A DNA stretch of 64,000 bases from Paraburkholderia sp. PGU19 (GTDB lineage Bacteria > Pseudomonadota > Gammaproteobacteria > Burkholderiales > Burkholderiaceae), in NCBI RefSeq assembly GCF_013426915.1, contig NZ_AP023180.1, positions 744,001-808,000 of the forward strand. The letters are read 5' to 3'. Both the position numbers and the translations under genes were made by a program. The notes under the pieces were generated by a model that saw only the letters and a program-made list of their open reading frames with translations, was not told the origin of the DNA and did no database searches. Below are positions 27,864 to 36,717 of the stretch, piece by piece; positions within the stretch are counted from its first letter, which is position 1, and each line of letters opens with the position of its first letter.

Positions 27864-29072
27864 TTACTGGCGCGCGCCCGACCCGGCGACGGCTGCAATC
27901 GCCGATACCACGTACGCGACGTTGTTGCGGTTCAGGCCCGCGACACACATGCGCCCCGAGCGCAGCAGATAGATGCCGTGTTCCAGCCGCAGCGTTTCGA
28001 CCTGTTCGGCGGACAAGCCCGTGTAGGTGAACATGCCGACCTGCGCGACGTAACGCGCGCGCATCACTTCATCGACGCGACCGGCAAGCCCTTCGTGAAT
28101 CGCGTGACGCATTTCATGAATGCGCTCGCGCATCACGCGCAGTTCGTCGTCCCACGACGCGCGCAGTTTCGCGTCGCCGAGCACGCCCGCGACGAGCCGC
28201 GCGCCGTGCATGGGCGGATTGCTGTAGTTCGCGCGGATCGTGAAAGTCAGCTGGCCGAGCACGCGCTGCGCTTCGGCTGCGTCCTTGCAGAGGACGCTCA
28301 GCGCGCCGCAACGCTCGCCGTACAGCGAGAAATTCTTCGAGAACGAGTTCGCGACGATCATTGGCACGTCGGCGTCCGCGAGCATGCGCACGCACGCGGC
28401 ATCTTCTTCGAGGCCATCGCCGAAGCCCTGATACGCCATGTCGACGAACGCGATCAGCTTGCGACGCTGCAGCACGGGCAGCAGCTCGCGCCATTGGTCG
28501 GCCGTCAGGTCGACGCCCGTCGGGTTGTGGCAGCACGCGTGCAGCAGCACGATGCTGCGTTCGGGCAGCGCGTCGATCGTGTCGCGCATCGCGTCGAAAC
28601 GCAGGCCGCCCGTAGTGTCGTCGTAGTACGGATACGTGTTGACCGTGTGGCCCGCTGCTTCGAACACGACGCGATGGTTTTCCCAGCTCGGATCGCTCAG
28701 CCACACCTGCGAGCCCGCGAAGTGACGCTTGAGGAAATCCGCGCCGACCTTCAGCGCGCCCGAGCCGCCCACCGTCTGGACCGTTGCGATGCGGCCCGCG
28801 GCGCGCGCTGCGCTGTTGGCGCCGAACACGAGTGTCTGGGCGGCATCGCGGTATTGCGGCAGGCCCGACATCGGCAGATACGAGCGCGGCGTGCCTTGGG
28901 CGACGATGGCCGCTTCGGCTTCGCGCACCGACGACATCACGGGCAGCGTGCCGTTTTCGTCGAAGTAGATGCCGATGCTCAGATTGACCTTGTTGGTGCG
29001 CGGGTCGCGCTGGAAGTCCTCGTTGAGGCTCAGGATGGGATCGCCAGGATACGCGGGGATGTGTTCGAACAT
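27864..29072 (-). CDS. tyrB: Aromatic amino acid aminotransferase
   Basis: The 402-residue protein is a class I PLP aminotransferase of the AspC/TyrB subgroup. It starts with the typical MFEHIPAYPGDPILSLNEDF. It contains CCHNPTGVDLT (residues ~188-198), the PLP lysine in NSFSKNFSLYGER (~243-255) and the substrate-carboxylate Arg region near the end. It catalyses transamination of tyrosine, phenylalanine or aspartate with 2-oxoglutarate. It is divergent from a LysR regulator (156-bp gap), which may control it. Confidence 0.92.
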   Translation of the reverse strand: MFEHIPAYPGDPILSLNEDFQRDPRTNKVNLSIGIYFDENGTLPVMSSVREAEAAIVAQGTPRSYLPMSGLPQYRDAAQTLVFGANSAARAAGRIATVQTVGGSGALKVGADFLKRHFAGSQVWLSDPSWENHRVVFEAAGHTVNTYPYYDDTTGGLRFDAMRDTIDALPERSIVLLHACCHNPTGVDLTADQWRELLPVLQRRKLIAFVDMAYQGFGDGLEEDAACVRMLADADVPMIVANSFSKNFSLYGERCGALSVLCKDAAEAQRVLGQLTFTIRANYSNPPMHGARLVAGVLGDAKLRASWDDELRVMRERIHEMRHAIHEGLAGRVDEVMRARYVAQVGMFTYTGLSAEQVETLRLEHGIYLLRSGRMCVAGLNRNNVAYVVSAIAAVAGSGARQ

Positions 29073-29228
29073 GATTGTGTCTCTGTCTATGTGTGCTGGA
29101 TGTTGCGTGACTCTGCGAGAGGTTGCGAAGGCATGCACCGACGCGTGCGAAACAGTGTGTCGAAAAGCGCGTGTTGTCACAATCAATCGATTCTGCACGA
29201 TTCGTAAGTTACGCTTTAGAATCGGCGG

Positions 29229-30164
29229 ATGGCCCTCACACGCATCACCATACGCCAGTTCGAGGCGTTTCTAGCGATTGTCGATCAGAACGGCATTGCA
29301 GCTGCGGCGCAACGGCTGGGGCTGACCTCGTCGGCCGTGAGCCAGTTGCTGGCGGAGCTGGAGCGCGAGCTTGGCTTTCGTCTGTTCGATCGCACGACGC
29401 GGCGCGTGAGCCTATCGACGGCCGGCCGCGATTTTCTCTCTTCGGCGGAATCGGTGTTGCGGCATTTGCGTGCCGCCGAGCAGACCGCGAGCGACATCCG
29501 CAACCGCGCGGCGGGCATCGTGCGGGTCGGCGCGCCGCTGGTGCTGGCGAGCACGGCGATTCCGTTTGCCATAGCGGGCTATGCGACTGAGAAGCCGAAG
29601 GTCGTGGTAAGGGTCGTCGATACGGATGTCGAGCAACTGGTGGAGCGTGTCGCGAGCGGCGACGTCGATCTTGCCGTTGGGCCTGATCGGGCGACGGGCG
29701 ACCGCGTGCAGCGGGAGCCGATCTTTCAGAGCCCGTGGGTGTTGTGGTGCGCTGAGCAGCATGCGCTGGCGCGGAAAAGGCGTTTGCGGTGGCAGGACCT
29801 GCGGGGCACGCCGATCATCGCGACGGGCCGCGATCATGAAGCGAGTGTCGCGCAGATGTTGGCCGATCAGCCATCGGATGCCCGGATTGCGCCTGTTGAG
29901 GTTGTCGATAATGTGACCACTGCGTTTGGTCTCGTAGCGCAGGGGCTTGCGGTTACGCTTGCGCCGCTTTATGTGAAGCCGCTTGCGCAGACGTTTGGGC
30001 TCGTGATGCGGCGTGTCGTCGAGCCTGAGACGATTCGGGAAGTGTGTGTTTATCGTCCTGTGGACCGGTCGTTGTCGCCGTCTGCTGATGGGTTTGCGGA
30101 GTTTCTTGGGGGGTGTCTGAGAGTTTGGGATCGGAGGACGCAGGGCCCCGGTGGGGCGAAGTGA
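29229..30164 (+). CDS. LysR family transcriptional regulator
   Basis: The 311-residue protein has the LysR N-terminal winged helix-turn-helix (TIRQFEAFLAIVDQNGIAAA then LTSSAVSQLLAELERELGFRLFDRTTR, residues ~7-55) and a C-terminal periplasmic-binding-like effector domain. It is divergent from the aromatic aminotransferase gene, and LysR proteins typically regulate the divergent neighbour. The downstream stop is followed by the repeat remnant E. Confidence 0.93.
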   Translation: MALTRITIRQFEAFLAIVDQNGIAAAAQRLGLTSSAVSQLLAELERELGFRLFDRTTRRVSLSTAGRDFLSSAESVLRHLRAAEQTASDIRNRAAGIVRVGAPLVLASTAIPFAIAGYATEKPKVVVRVVDTDVEQLVERVASGDVDLAVGPDRATGDRVQREPIFQSPWVLWCAEQHALARKRRLRWQDLRGTPIIATGRDHEASVAQMLADQPSDARIAPVEVVDNVTTAFGLVAQGLAVTLAPLYVKPLAQTFGLVMRRVVEPETIREVCVYRPVDRSLSPSADGFAEFLGGCLRVWDRRTQGPGGAK

Positions 30165-30222
30165 AATGGCAGCTAGGGGGCTCGGTGTTTGCTGCGCAAG
30201 CGGTTTGGTTTTTTTGCCTTTG

Positions 30223-30272
30223 CGCTGGCATCCGCGATTTGTTAGCGCGCTAACAAACCGCGGATGCCAGCG
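30223..30272. repeat. 50-bp near-perfect palindrome, copy E (outer tips of the element)
   Basis: CGCTGGCATCCGCG, a TTTGTTAGC half and their inverse meet around a GC centre, with a single mismatched pair. This is the same boundary sequence as in copies A-D but with the whole interior missing. Further degenerate right-arm units (GCAGATGCCAGCGCAAAG and CCAGCGTTGCAGAC) continue to about 30330. It separates the LysR gene from the convergent GDPD-like gene and could work as a bidirectional terminator. Confidence 0.85.
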
Positions 30273-30373
30273 CAGAGGCAAACCGCAGATGCCAGCGCAA
30301 AGCCAAAGCAAACCACCCAGCGTTGCAGACAAAGAGCCACCGCGCCGCCTTAGGCGCTTCAACCAAAAACACC

Positions 30374-31366
30374 CTACCGCGCCGCACCGCCGTCGCCCAA
30401 ATTGCAATCGAGCGGCCCGCGCTCCGCCTGCAGCGCGCTCCTCACCCCCGCCAGCATCCGCGGCGAATCCACAAGCACAGCATCCATACGCAGACACGCG
30501 GCTTCGCGATAAGCCTCCGCATCGTTCACGGCAAACGCAACCAGCCACATATCGGCGGCGCGCCGAAAGCACTGCACCGACGCGGGTGTCCACGTGCGCG
30601 CAGCAAAAGTCGAACGCCCTTCGCCAAGCGTGAAACGCTCGATCACCTCGACCTTGCGGCCCAACTCGAAGCCCGCTCGCGTGCCGGCTCGCGGCGCATC
30701 GCATTGCCCCGTCAACGCGACGCCAAAGAGCCGCTGACGCGTCGCATCACGCGACTCGAACATGCGCGCCTGCGGATACTGCGCGAACGCCGCCTGATAA
30801 TCGACTTCCGTCGAATAGATCATGACGCGCGGCCACGCATCCAGCGCATCGAGCACACGCGCGACAGCAGACGCCTGGGGCACCGCGGGCAACGCCTTCA
30901 TATCGAGCACGACGGGCACGTCAAGCGGAATGATCCGCAGCGCGTCTGCGAGCGTCGGTATGCCGACAGGCTTCGACCGATACGGCCTGGCTCCCGGCGC
31001 ATCCGGCGCCTCGAACTGCCAGCCCGCATTGATGCGCGCCAGCTCCGCTGCCGTCCGTCCCGCCACCGGGCCGCTTGCATCCGTCAACGCCGACAGATCC
31101 TTCGGACGATACAGCACAGGCACGCCGTCCCGGCTCAACTGCACCGTGAGCCAGATGACGTCGGCATGATTCGCGAGCGCGCCTTCGATGGCGGTCAATG
31201 TGTTCTCAGGATAATCGGCCGTTCCGCCGCGATGGGCGATCAGCGCCGGCAATGTGCGGGTACTGTCGGCGTGAGGTGGCACGACGGCGGAACCTGCCGT
31301 GCACGCTGAAAGTGCCGTGAGAATCGATAAGGCAAACGCAAACCCCGGTATCCGCATCCGATGCAT
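30374..31366 (-). CDS. Glycerophosphodiester-phosphodiesterase-like lipoprotein with degenerate active site
   Basis: The 330-residue protein has a lipoprotein signal (ALSILTALSAC, Cys near residue 21) and a GDPD-type TIM-barrel. The first catalytic segment is kept (LIAHRGGTADYPENTL, residues ~42-57). The metal ligands that should follow are not: the E-x-D position reads W-L-T, and the H-D position after VPVL reads Y-R-P. Such a protein is unlikely to hydrolyse glycerophosphodiesters by the normal mechanism and may be a binding protein or act differently. It is monocistronic and convergent with the LysR gene. Confidence 0.85.
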   Translation of the reverse strand: MHRMRIPGFAFALSILTALSACTAGSAVVPPHADSTRTLPALIAHRGGTADYPENTLTAIEGALANHADVIWLTVQLSRDGVPVLYRPKDLSALTDASGPVAGRTAAELARINAGWQFEAPDAPGARPYRSKPVGIPTLADALRIIPLDVPVVLDMKALPAVPQASAVARVLDALDAWPRVMIYSTEVDYQAAFAQYPQARMFESRDATRQRLFGVALTGQCDAPRAGTRAGFELGRKVEVIERFTLGEGRSTFAARTWTPASVQCFRRAADMWLVAFAVNDAEAYREAACLRMDAVLVDSPRMLAGVRSALQAERGPLDCNLGDGGAAR

Positions 31367-31521
31367 AAATGTCGTGTCATGTACGCTCGCGCCGTGCGCG
31401 GCAACGCGTCATGGTAGACGCGAACCCGACTCTACGCCTCGCGTATGCAAGCCTTTGTGACACTTATTGATCGAACGCATGACGGCGCGTCGCCCGCGCA
31501 TTGCAGCACGGATGCGAGCGC

Positions 31522-31938
31522 TCACGCGGAATCGCGCGCAGCCACCATCTGGATCAGCGCCTTCGCTTTGGCGAGCGGCTCGACGAGCGACGCCTCCAGC
31601 CCATAGTCGTCCACGAGCGCGTCTGTAAGGTCATTGATGGCGAGCCATGTGACGCGCGCTTCGTCTTCCCACACGAGCGCCTTGAGCGGCAGCAGCAGCC
31701 CTGCCAAGGGGTTCGCCTGCATCACGGGCGTGCCGCCCTTCGGGTTGCCGAACACGATCAGACGCGTTGGACGCAGTGTCATGCCGACCTGCGCGGCGGC
31801 GTCGGCCTGATCGATATCGACGAAGATCGTCATGCCTTTGTCGGCGAGCAGGCCGCGCAGCCGCGCGACCGTGATCGAAAAGCCGTGCTCGCTTTTGAAC
31901 GTCGCAACGGACGCGGGAGATTTCGCTGCGGCAGTCAT
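31522..31938 (-). CDS. DUF302 domain protein
   Basis: The 138-residue protein matches DUF302: FSITVARLRGLLADKGMTIF at residues ~20-39, then LIVFGNPKGGTPVMQANPLAGLLLPLKALVWED, which is the family core. No signal peptide. The family has a TATA-binding-like fold and no firm function. It is 36 nt downstream of the next minus-strand gene, so possibly cotranscribed. Confidence 0.92.
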   Translation of the reverse strand: MTAAAKSPASVATFKSEHGFSITVARLRGLLADKGMTIFVDIDQADAAAQVGMTLRPTRLIVFGNPKGGTPVMQANPLAGLLLPLKALVWEDEARVTWLAINDLTDALVDDYGLEASLVEPLAKAKALIQMVAARDSA

Positions 31939-31974
31939 CGCGGACTCCGGTGATGGGACATCACCGCAGTGTAG

Positions 31975-32463
31975 TCATTGCGATGCAACAACAGAAGCGG
32001 AAGCTTGCTCGGCGAGCGCGCGGAAGTTCTCGGGCGTCGCGAAGCCGAGATACTGCGTCTGCATCTCGGGTGTCAGCACTTCGATCAGCGTGCTGTTTTC
32101 GATCCATAGCTCGATCACGTCGAAGAAGTTGTTGCCGCGCGTGCACCGCACGGCACGCCATCCTTCGCGCTCGCCGATCGCGATCACCTGCTCTGCCGAC
32201 AGCGGCGACGCGACGGCCATGTGAAAGCCGCTGTATTGCGCACGCGTGTTCGTCATCGACGCAAGCGGCTCCTGCGTGTCGCCGGGCGTGAGCGTGAGGT
32301 TGCTCGGATAGGTCTCGATGATCGTGCCGCGGTCGTCGCCTGCCACCGCCATCCACGCGCCTTCGAAAGGCGAAAACGGCGCGGCGAAACCGCCCCACAC
32401 TTCGGCAAGCGTGCGCGCGACGCGCTCGGGATTTTGCGTGGGAATGGACGCATGAAAGATCAT
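31975..32463 (-). CDS. VOC-like conserved hypothetical protein
   Basis: The 162-residue protein begins FHASIPTQNPERVARTLAEVWGG, which looks like the start of a glyoxalase/VOC-type repeat, and has a central GFHMAVASPLSAEQVIAIGEREGW segment. The start at MIFHASIP is preferred over an upstream Met that adds 16 unrelated residues. I recognise the sequence type from Burkholderia but no function is known. It precedes the DUF302 gene on the same strand. Confidence 0.7.
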   Translation of the reverse strand: MIFHASIPTQNPERVARTLAEVWGGFAAPFSPFEGAWMAVAGDDRGTIIETYPSNLTLTPGDTQEPLASMTNTRAQYSGFHMAVASPLSAEQVIAIGEREGWRAVRCTRGNNFFDVIELWIENSTLIEVLTPEMQTQYLGFATPENFRALAEQASASVVASQ

Positions 32464-32867
32464 CGAAACTCTCCAGTGACTCGTGACGTAACGGACGACG
32501 TTCAGGCGCAATGGCGCCTCACGTTGGGGCCTGCGCGCCGTGCGTTTTCGTTTTTCTTGTCACGCGCGCGGCATGGGCAAAGCAGCGAATGGCTGCCTAC
32601 GCCCATCTTGCAGCGGCAACACAGTGAGTAGTAGGACGGTAGCGATCTGCCGCGTTTGAAAACGAAGCAACGGTATGAGCATTCGATGCGCGGGCGTGCG
32701 GCATCGAACGCCATGCTAGAAGCGCAGCGTGATGCCACCAATCGGGAGTTTTACCAACAGCTTTCGATTCGTCCGACGAACCGGCTGGACGCGGCGTTCG
32801 CGATGCGCGTCTTTCAGCAAACCGCCCGCCATTGCAGCGGGCGGCATGTCTGCGTTTTCAGCAGACT
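32464..32867. other. Intergenic region upstream of VOC-like gene and beyond gabD
   Basis: The 404-bp stretch holds the promoter region of the minus-strand VOC-like gene near its left side and the gabD terminator at its right side. In between I see only short frames of no convincing coding quality. Confidence 0.5.
32822..32844 (-). terminator. Rho-independent terminator of the aldehyde dehydrogenase gene
   Basis: On the minus strand an 8-bp GC-rich stem (CCGCCCGC / GCGGGCGG) with a short loop is followed by TTTGC, 24 bp past the gabD stop. A second small hairpin (GTCTGC / GCAGAC) sits between the stop and this stem. Confidence 0.75.
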
Positions 32868-34316
32868 TTAGACGGCCATGACCGTGACGGCCTTCGTCAC
32901 GAGATAGGCTTCCATCGCTTCCGGTCCGCCTTCCGAGCCGTAACCCGAATCCTTGACGCCGCCGAACGGCATTTCCGGCGTCGGCGTGGCGGGCTGGTTG
33001 ATCCACAGCATGCCGACTTCGAGGTTCTGCGACAGCAGGTGCACGTTGCGGAACGACTTCGTGAACGCATAGCCCGCGAGACCGAACGGCAGACGGTTCG
33101 CTTCGGCGATGGCGTCTTCGAGCTTGTCGAAGCCGCGGATTGCGGCGATCGGGCCGAACGGTTCGTTGTTGAACACGTCGGCTTCGAGCGTCACGTCCGT
33201 CAGGACGGTCGGCGCGAAGAAGTTGCCTTCCGAGCCGATGCGCTCGCCGCCCGTCGCGACCGTCGCGCCCGTTGAGCGCGCGTTCTCGATGATGCTCGCC
33301 ATCGCCGTCAGACGGCGCGCGTTTGCGAGCGGCCCGAGCTGCGTGCCTTCGGCGAGGCCGTCGCCGACCTTCAGGCTCTCTGCGTGCTTGACGAGCGCCG
33401 CGGCGAATTCTTCGCGGATGCTGTTGTGTACGAGGAAACGTGTCGGCGAGATGCACACCTGGCCTGCGTTACGGAACTTCGCGCCGCCTGCTGCCTTGAC
33501 GGCGAGCGCGACGTCTGCGTCTTCCGCGACGATCACGGGCGCGTGGCCGCCGAGTTCCATCGTTGCGCGCTTCATGTGCTGGCCAGCGAGCGCGGCGAGC
33601 TGCTTGCCGACGGGGGTCGAGCCCGTGAACGTGACCTTGCGGATGACGGGATGCGGAATCAGGTAGCTCGAAATCTCGGCGGGATCGCCGAACACGAGGC
33701 CGACGGTGCCAGCGGGCACGCCTGCATCGACGAACGCTTGCAGAAGCTGCGCGGGCGATGCGGGCGTCTCTTCAGGCGCCTTGACGAGGAACGAGCAGCC
33801 GCTTGCGAGCGCGGCGCTGAGCTTGCGGACCACCTGGTTGACGGGGAAATTCCACGGCGTGAACGCCGCGACGGGGCCGATCGGCTCCTTGATAACGAGC
33901 GATTGCGCATTCAGATTGCGCGACGGCACGACGCGGCCGTAGACACGGCGGCCTTCGTCCGCGAACCATTCGATGATGTCGGCGGCCGACAGCACTTCGA
34001 CGCGCGCTTCCGCGAACGGCTTGCCCTGTTCCTGCGTCATCAGGCGCGCGATGCTGTCGGCGCGCTCGCGCACGAAGGCGGCGGCCTTGCGCATCGTGGT
34101 GGCGCGTTCGTTGGCGGGAACCTTGCGCCACGCTTCGAAGCCCTTCTGTGCGGCTTCCAGCGCGCGGTCCAGATCGGCCTTGCCCGCGTGCGCGACCTTG
34201 CCGATCGGCTTGCCCGTCGCGGGATTGACGACGTCGAGGGTCTTGCCGCTGGCGGCGTCGCACCACTCGTTGTTGATCAACAGACGGGTATCGGTGTAGC
34301 TGCTGGATGTGACCAT
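32868..34316 (-). CDS. gabD: NAD(P)-dependent succinate-semialdehyde dehydrogenase
   Basis: The 482-residue protein is an aldehyde dehydrogenase of the GabD group. It shows [10 protein letters not shown] (residues ~148-157), the catalytic Glu in MELGGHAP (~255) and the catalytic Cys in [14 protein letters not shown] (~289). The length matches GabD (about 482). It oxidises succinate semialdehyde to succinate in 4-aminobutyrate breakdown. No gabT is adjacent, so a related aldehyde is possible. It has its own terminator and lies beside element B. Confidence 0.9.
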   Translation of the reverse strand: MVTSSSYTDTRLLINNEWCDAASGKTLDVVNPATGKPIGKVAHAGKADLDRALEAAQKGFEAWRKVPANERATTMRKAAAFVRERADSIARLMTQEQGKPFAEARVEVLSAADIIEWFADEGRRVYGRVVPSRNLNAQSLVIKEPIGPVAAFTPWNFPVNQVVRKLSAALASGCSFLVKAPEETPASPAQLLQAFVDAGVPAGTVGLVFGDPAEISSYLIPHPVIRKVTFTGSTPVGKQLAALAGQHMKRATMELGGHAPVIVAEDADVALAVKAAGGAKFRNAGQVCISPTRFLVHNSIREEFAAALVKHAESLKVGDGLAEGTQLGPLANARRLTAMASIIENARSTGATVATGGERIGSEGNFFAPTVLTDVTLEADVFNNEPFGPIAAIRGFDKLEDAIAEANRLPFGLAGYAFTKSFRNVHLLSQNLEVGMLWINQPATPTPEMPFGGVKDSGYGSEGGPEAMEAYLVTKAVTVMAV

Positions 34317-34497
34317 GCTGTGTTCCTGAGGGTTTTTTGCGCGCTGCGCGCGCGGGCTGGAATTCTTTGTGGGAATGTTGATGTTAACTGATTGCTGGGA
34401 AATATGCCGGGAGGTGGTGGTTTTTTGGGTTGTCTGCGACGCTGTGGGGCTTTGCCTTGGCGCTGGCAGCGGCGTTGTGGTGGTTTGCCTGTGTGTT

Positions 34498-35158
34498 CGC
34501 TGGCATCCGCGCTACGGTGTTTGCCGTTCACGCGTCGCCCCTGTGCGGGGCGGCACCTACTTTTCTTTGCCGCCGCAAAGAAAAGTAGGCAAAAGAAAGC
34601 GGCTAACACCGCCAACATTTCTTCTTGCCTGAGGGCCCCCAAAGGGTCTTACGCCTCACACGGCAACGGCTCTGCTGGCGCGTGTTGCCAACGCTTGGAA
34701 TAAACGCATCACCCGCTTCGAATGCATTTGCACGGGCAGGCGGCAGCGAATGGTATGTGCCGCCCAGGTGGCAAACTGTGTGTAGGTTGTCGCGTCGTAT
34801 AGCTTGGCGCTCCTACAGGGTGGAACGCCTGCGCTATCGGTCCGAAGTGAGGCGTGCGAGGCACTACGGCCGACACACAGTTTGCCACCTGGGCGGCGGT
34901 GGAATGTCTGGCACGGCATGATGCAGCGCGGGTGCGTGAAGCGGGTGATGCGCACCGCAAGAGCGTTGGCAACGAACATGGGTCACGTGATTGCCGTGTG
35001 AAGCGTAAGACCCTTTGGGGGCCCTCAGGCAGAAACTAGACCTGGCGGTGTGAGCCGCTTTCTTTTGCCTACTTTTCTTTGCGGCGGCAAAGAAAAGTAG
35101 GTGCCGCCCCGCACAGGGGCGACGCTTGAAGCGCGCTAACAAATCGCGGATGCCAGCG
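34498..35158. repeat. Palindromic intergenic element, copy B (661 bp)
   Basis: This is the clearest full-length copy. The boundary CGCTGGCATCCGCG (34498-34511) and its inverse (35145-35158) enclose hairpins with 15-bp arms at 34556-34589 and 35068-35101. CCTGAGGGCCCCCAAAGGG-type arms follow, with an inner inverted pair at 34760-34785 and 34871-34896. Outer boxes GTCTGCGACGCTG near 34432 and its inverse near 35177 may mark the true ends. Small open frames inside are not conserved in A and C. It lies between the gabD 5' end and the 3' end of the thioesterase gene. Confidence 0.88.
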
Positions 35159-35206
35159 TAAAGGCACGAAAACCAACCAGCGTCGCAGACAAAAAAACAC
35201 CCCACC

Positions 35207-35587
35207 TCATGCGTACTTAAAAACCCCTTGCGCGCTAGCGATCAACACCTTGTGATCGACCCATGCCTCTGCGCGAGCAAAGAACACAGACCGTCCCTTA
35301 CGTTCAAGAAACCCTTTACTAATGACCTTTTCCCCGAGCCCTTTGTCGAGGTAACTAATCGTCAACGACAAAGTAAACGCATGAATCGGGTCCGCTTCAC
35401 TATAAAGACCTGAATACCCCGCGGCAGCGTCAAGAAGCGTAGCAATCGCGCCACCTTGCAACACACGCTGACGGTTGAGCGTCTCGGGCCGAATCGGCAT
35501 CGTGAACTCGGCGTAACCGTTCTTCCATTCGGTCAACTCAACCGCGAGCGATTCGAGAAAAGGATTATCGAGAGACGGCGGCTGCAT
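35207..35587 (-). CDS. PaaI family thioesterase
   Basis: The 126-residue protein is a hot-dog-fold thioesterase of the PaaI group. It has RVLQGGAIATLLDAAAGYSG (residues ~40-59), corresponding to the HGG-type active-site region (here Q-G-G), and ends in the fold's last strand. It would hydrolyse acyl- or aryl-CoA esters. The His of the usual HGG motif is replaced by Gln, so the catalytic details may differ. The codon use looks slightly less GC-rich than neighbours. Confidence 0.85.
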   Translation of the reverse strand: MQPPSLDNPFLESLAVELTEWKNGYAEFTMPIRPETLNRQRVLQGGAIATLLDAAAGYSGLYSEADPIHAFTLSLTISYLDKGLGEKVISKGFLERKGRSVFFARAEAWVDHKVLIASAQGVFKYA

Positions 35588-35667
35588 AAAATCTCCTGCG
35601 TCGCATAAACCTTCATGCTAATCCAGCACCGCAAACCGCAACAGATCAAGGCACCGCCGACACACTT

Positions 35668-36681
35668 TCACGCCGCTTTCGGCGGCCCAACGGAAGCCCG
35701 CATCGACACCGTCACGGGAAACTCGCGAAAGATATCCCACTTGGTCCCATAGCACTGGTTAATGAGCCAGCGCACCGCATTCTGCGTAAGTTCAGCAGTC
35801 GGAATATGCACCGACGTCAAAGCAGGCGCCGAATAAGCCGCCGAATAATCATCGTCATAGCCGATCACGGACACATCGCCGGGCACCGAAATGCCCAACT
35901 GCTGAAACCGCGCAAGCGCACTGACGGCCATCGTATCGTTTGCACAAAAAAGCCCAGTAAACGGCACGTTCGATTCAAGCAACTGGCACGTCGCCGCATA
36001 ACCGCCTTCCGGCGAGAAGTCGGATTCAATCAACGGCACCGACTCACGCGCAATGCCGTGACGTGCCAGCTCGTCGAAGAACCCTTCAAGCCGCTCGATA
36101 TTGTCCGACGCCGTATACGGCCCTGAGATCACAGCAATCTTGCGATGCCCATGCTCCAGCAGCGTGGCCGCCGCAATCTCGCCACCGCGCCGATGATCGG
36201 CGCAGAACGACGCATCAGGCAACGCATCGAACGCGCGGTTGAGAAAGACCATCTTCGGATGCATCCGGTGCAACTGATCGAGGTCTTCATCGTGCAGATC
36301 GTGACTGATCACGACGACCCCATCGCAATCGCGCCCGATCAGAAACTGCACGGCTTCGAGCGCCTGCTCACGCGGCGTCGATTCGCCGCAACCCGTCGCC
36401 ACCACCACGTGCCGGTGCACCGAGCGCAGTTCGAGATCGGTCTGCTTGAGGATCGTGCCGTAGTACGAGCCGAAGAAGGTCGGCACGAACAGGCCGATGA
36501 TGCCCAGTTGCTGCGTGGCCATCGCGCGGCCAATCGACGAAGGCCGGAAGTTGAGTTCGGCGATCGCGGCCTGCACGCGCGCAGCCGCCTCGGCCGATAC
36601 GGGTCCTTTGCCGGAAATGGCGCGCGAGGCTGTCGAGAGCCCCACGCCCGCCAGCTCCGCTACATCTTTGAGGGTCGCCAC
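35668..36681 (-). CDS. LacI family regulator of the beta-glucoside operon
   Basis: The 337-residue protein has the LacI helix-turn-helix and hinge (ATLKDVAELAGVGLSTASRA, residues ~2-21) and a periplasmic-binding-like sugar domain. It is the last gene of a minus-strand run encoding GH1 beta-glucosidase, binding protein, two permeases and ATPase. It probably represses that operon through the palindrome at 42495-42510. The gap to the ATPase gene is 36 nt, so it is autoregulated by operon readthrough. The sugar ligand is unknown. Confidence 0.93.
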   Translation of the reverse strand: MATLKDVAELAGVGLSTASRAISGKGPVSAEAAARVQAAIAELNFRPSSIGRAMATQQLGIIGLFVPTFFGSYYGTILKQTDLELRSVHRHVVVATGCGESTPREQALEAVQFLIGRDCDGVVVISHDLHDEDLDQLHRMHPKMVFLNRAFDALPDASFCADHRRGGEIAAATLLEHGHRKIAVISGPYTASDNIERLEGFFDELARHGIARESVPLIESDFSPEGGYAATCQLLESNVPFTGLFCANDTMAVSALARFQQLGISVPGDVSVIGYDDDYSAAYSAPALTSVHIPTAELTQNAVRWLINQCYGTKWDIFREFPVTVSMRASVGPPKAA

Positions 36682-36717
36682 GGTGTCTCCGTCCGCTTGT
36701 ATTGTTGGGCGTGCCGT

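Noticed and set aside
32656..32871. 71-codon plus-strand frame upstream of the gabD 3' end
   Set aside because: It overlaps the gabD terminator hairpins, has no good ribosome site and shows no family similarity.
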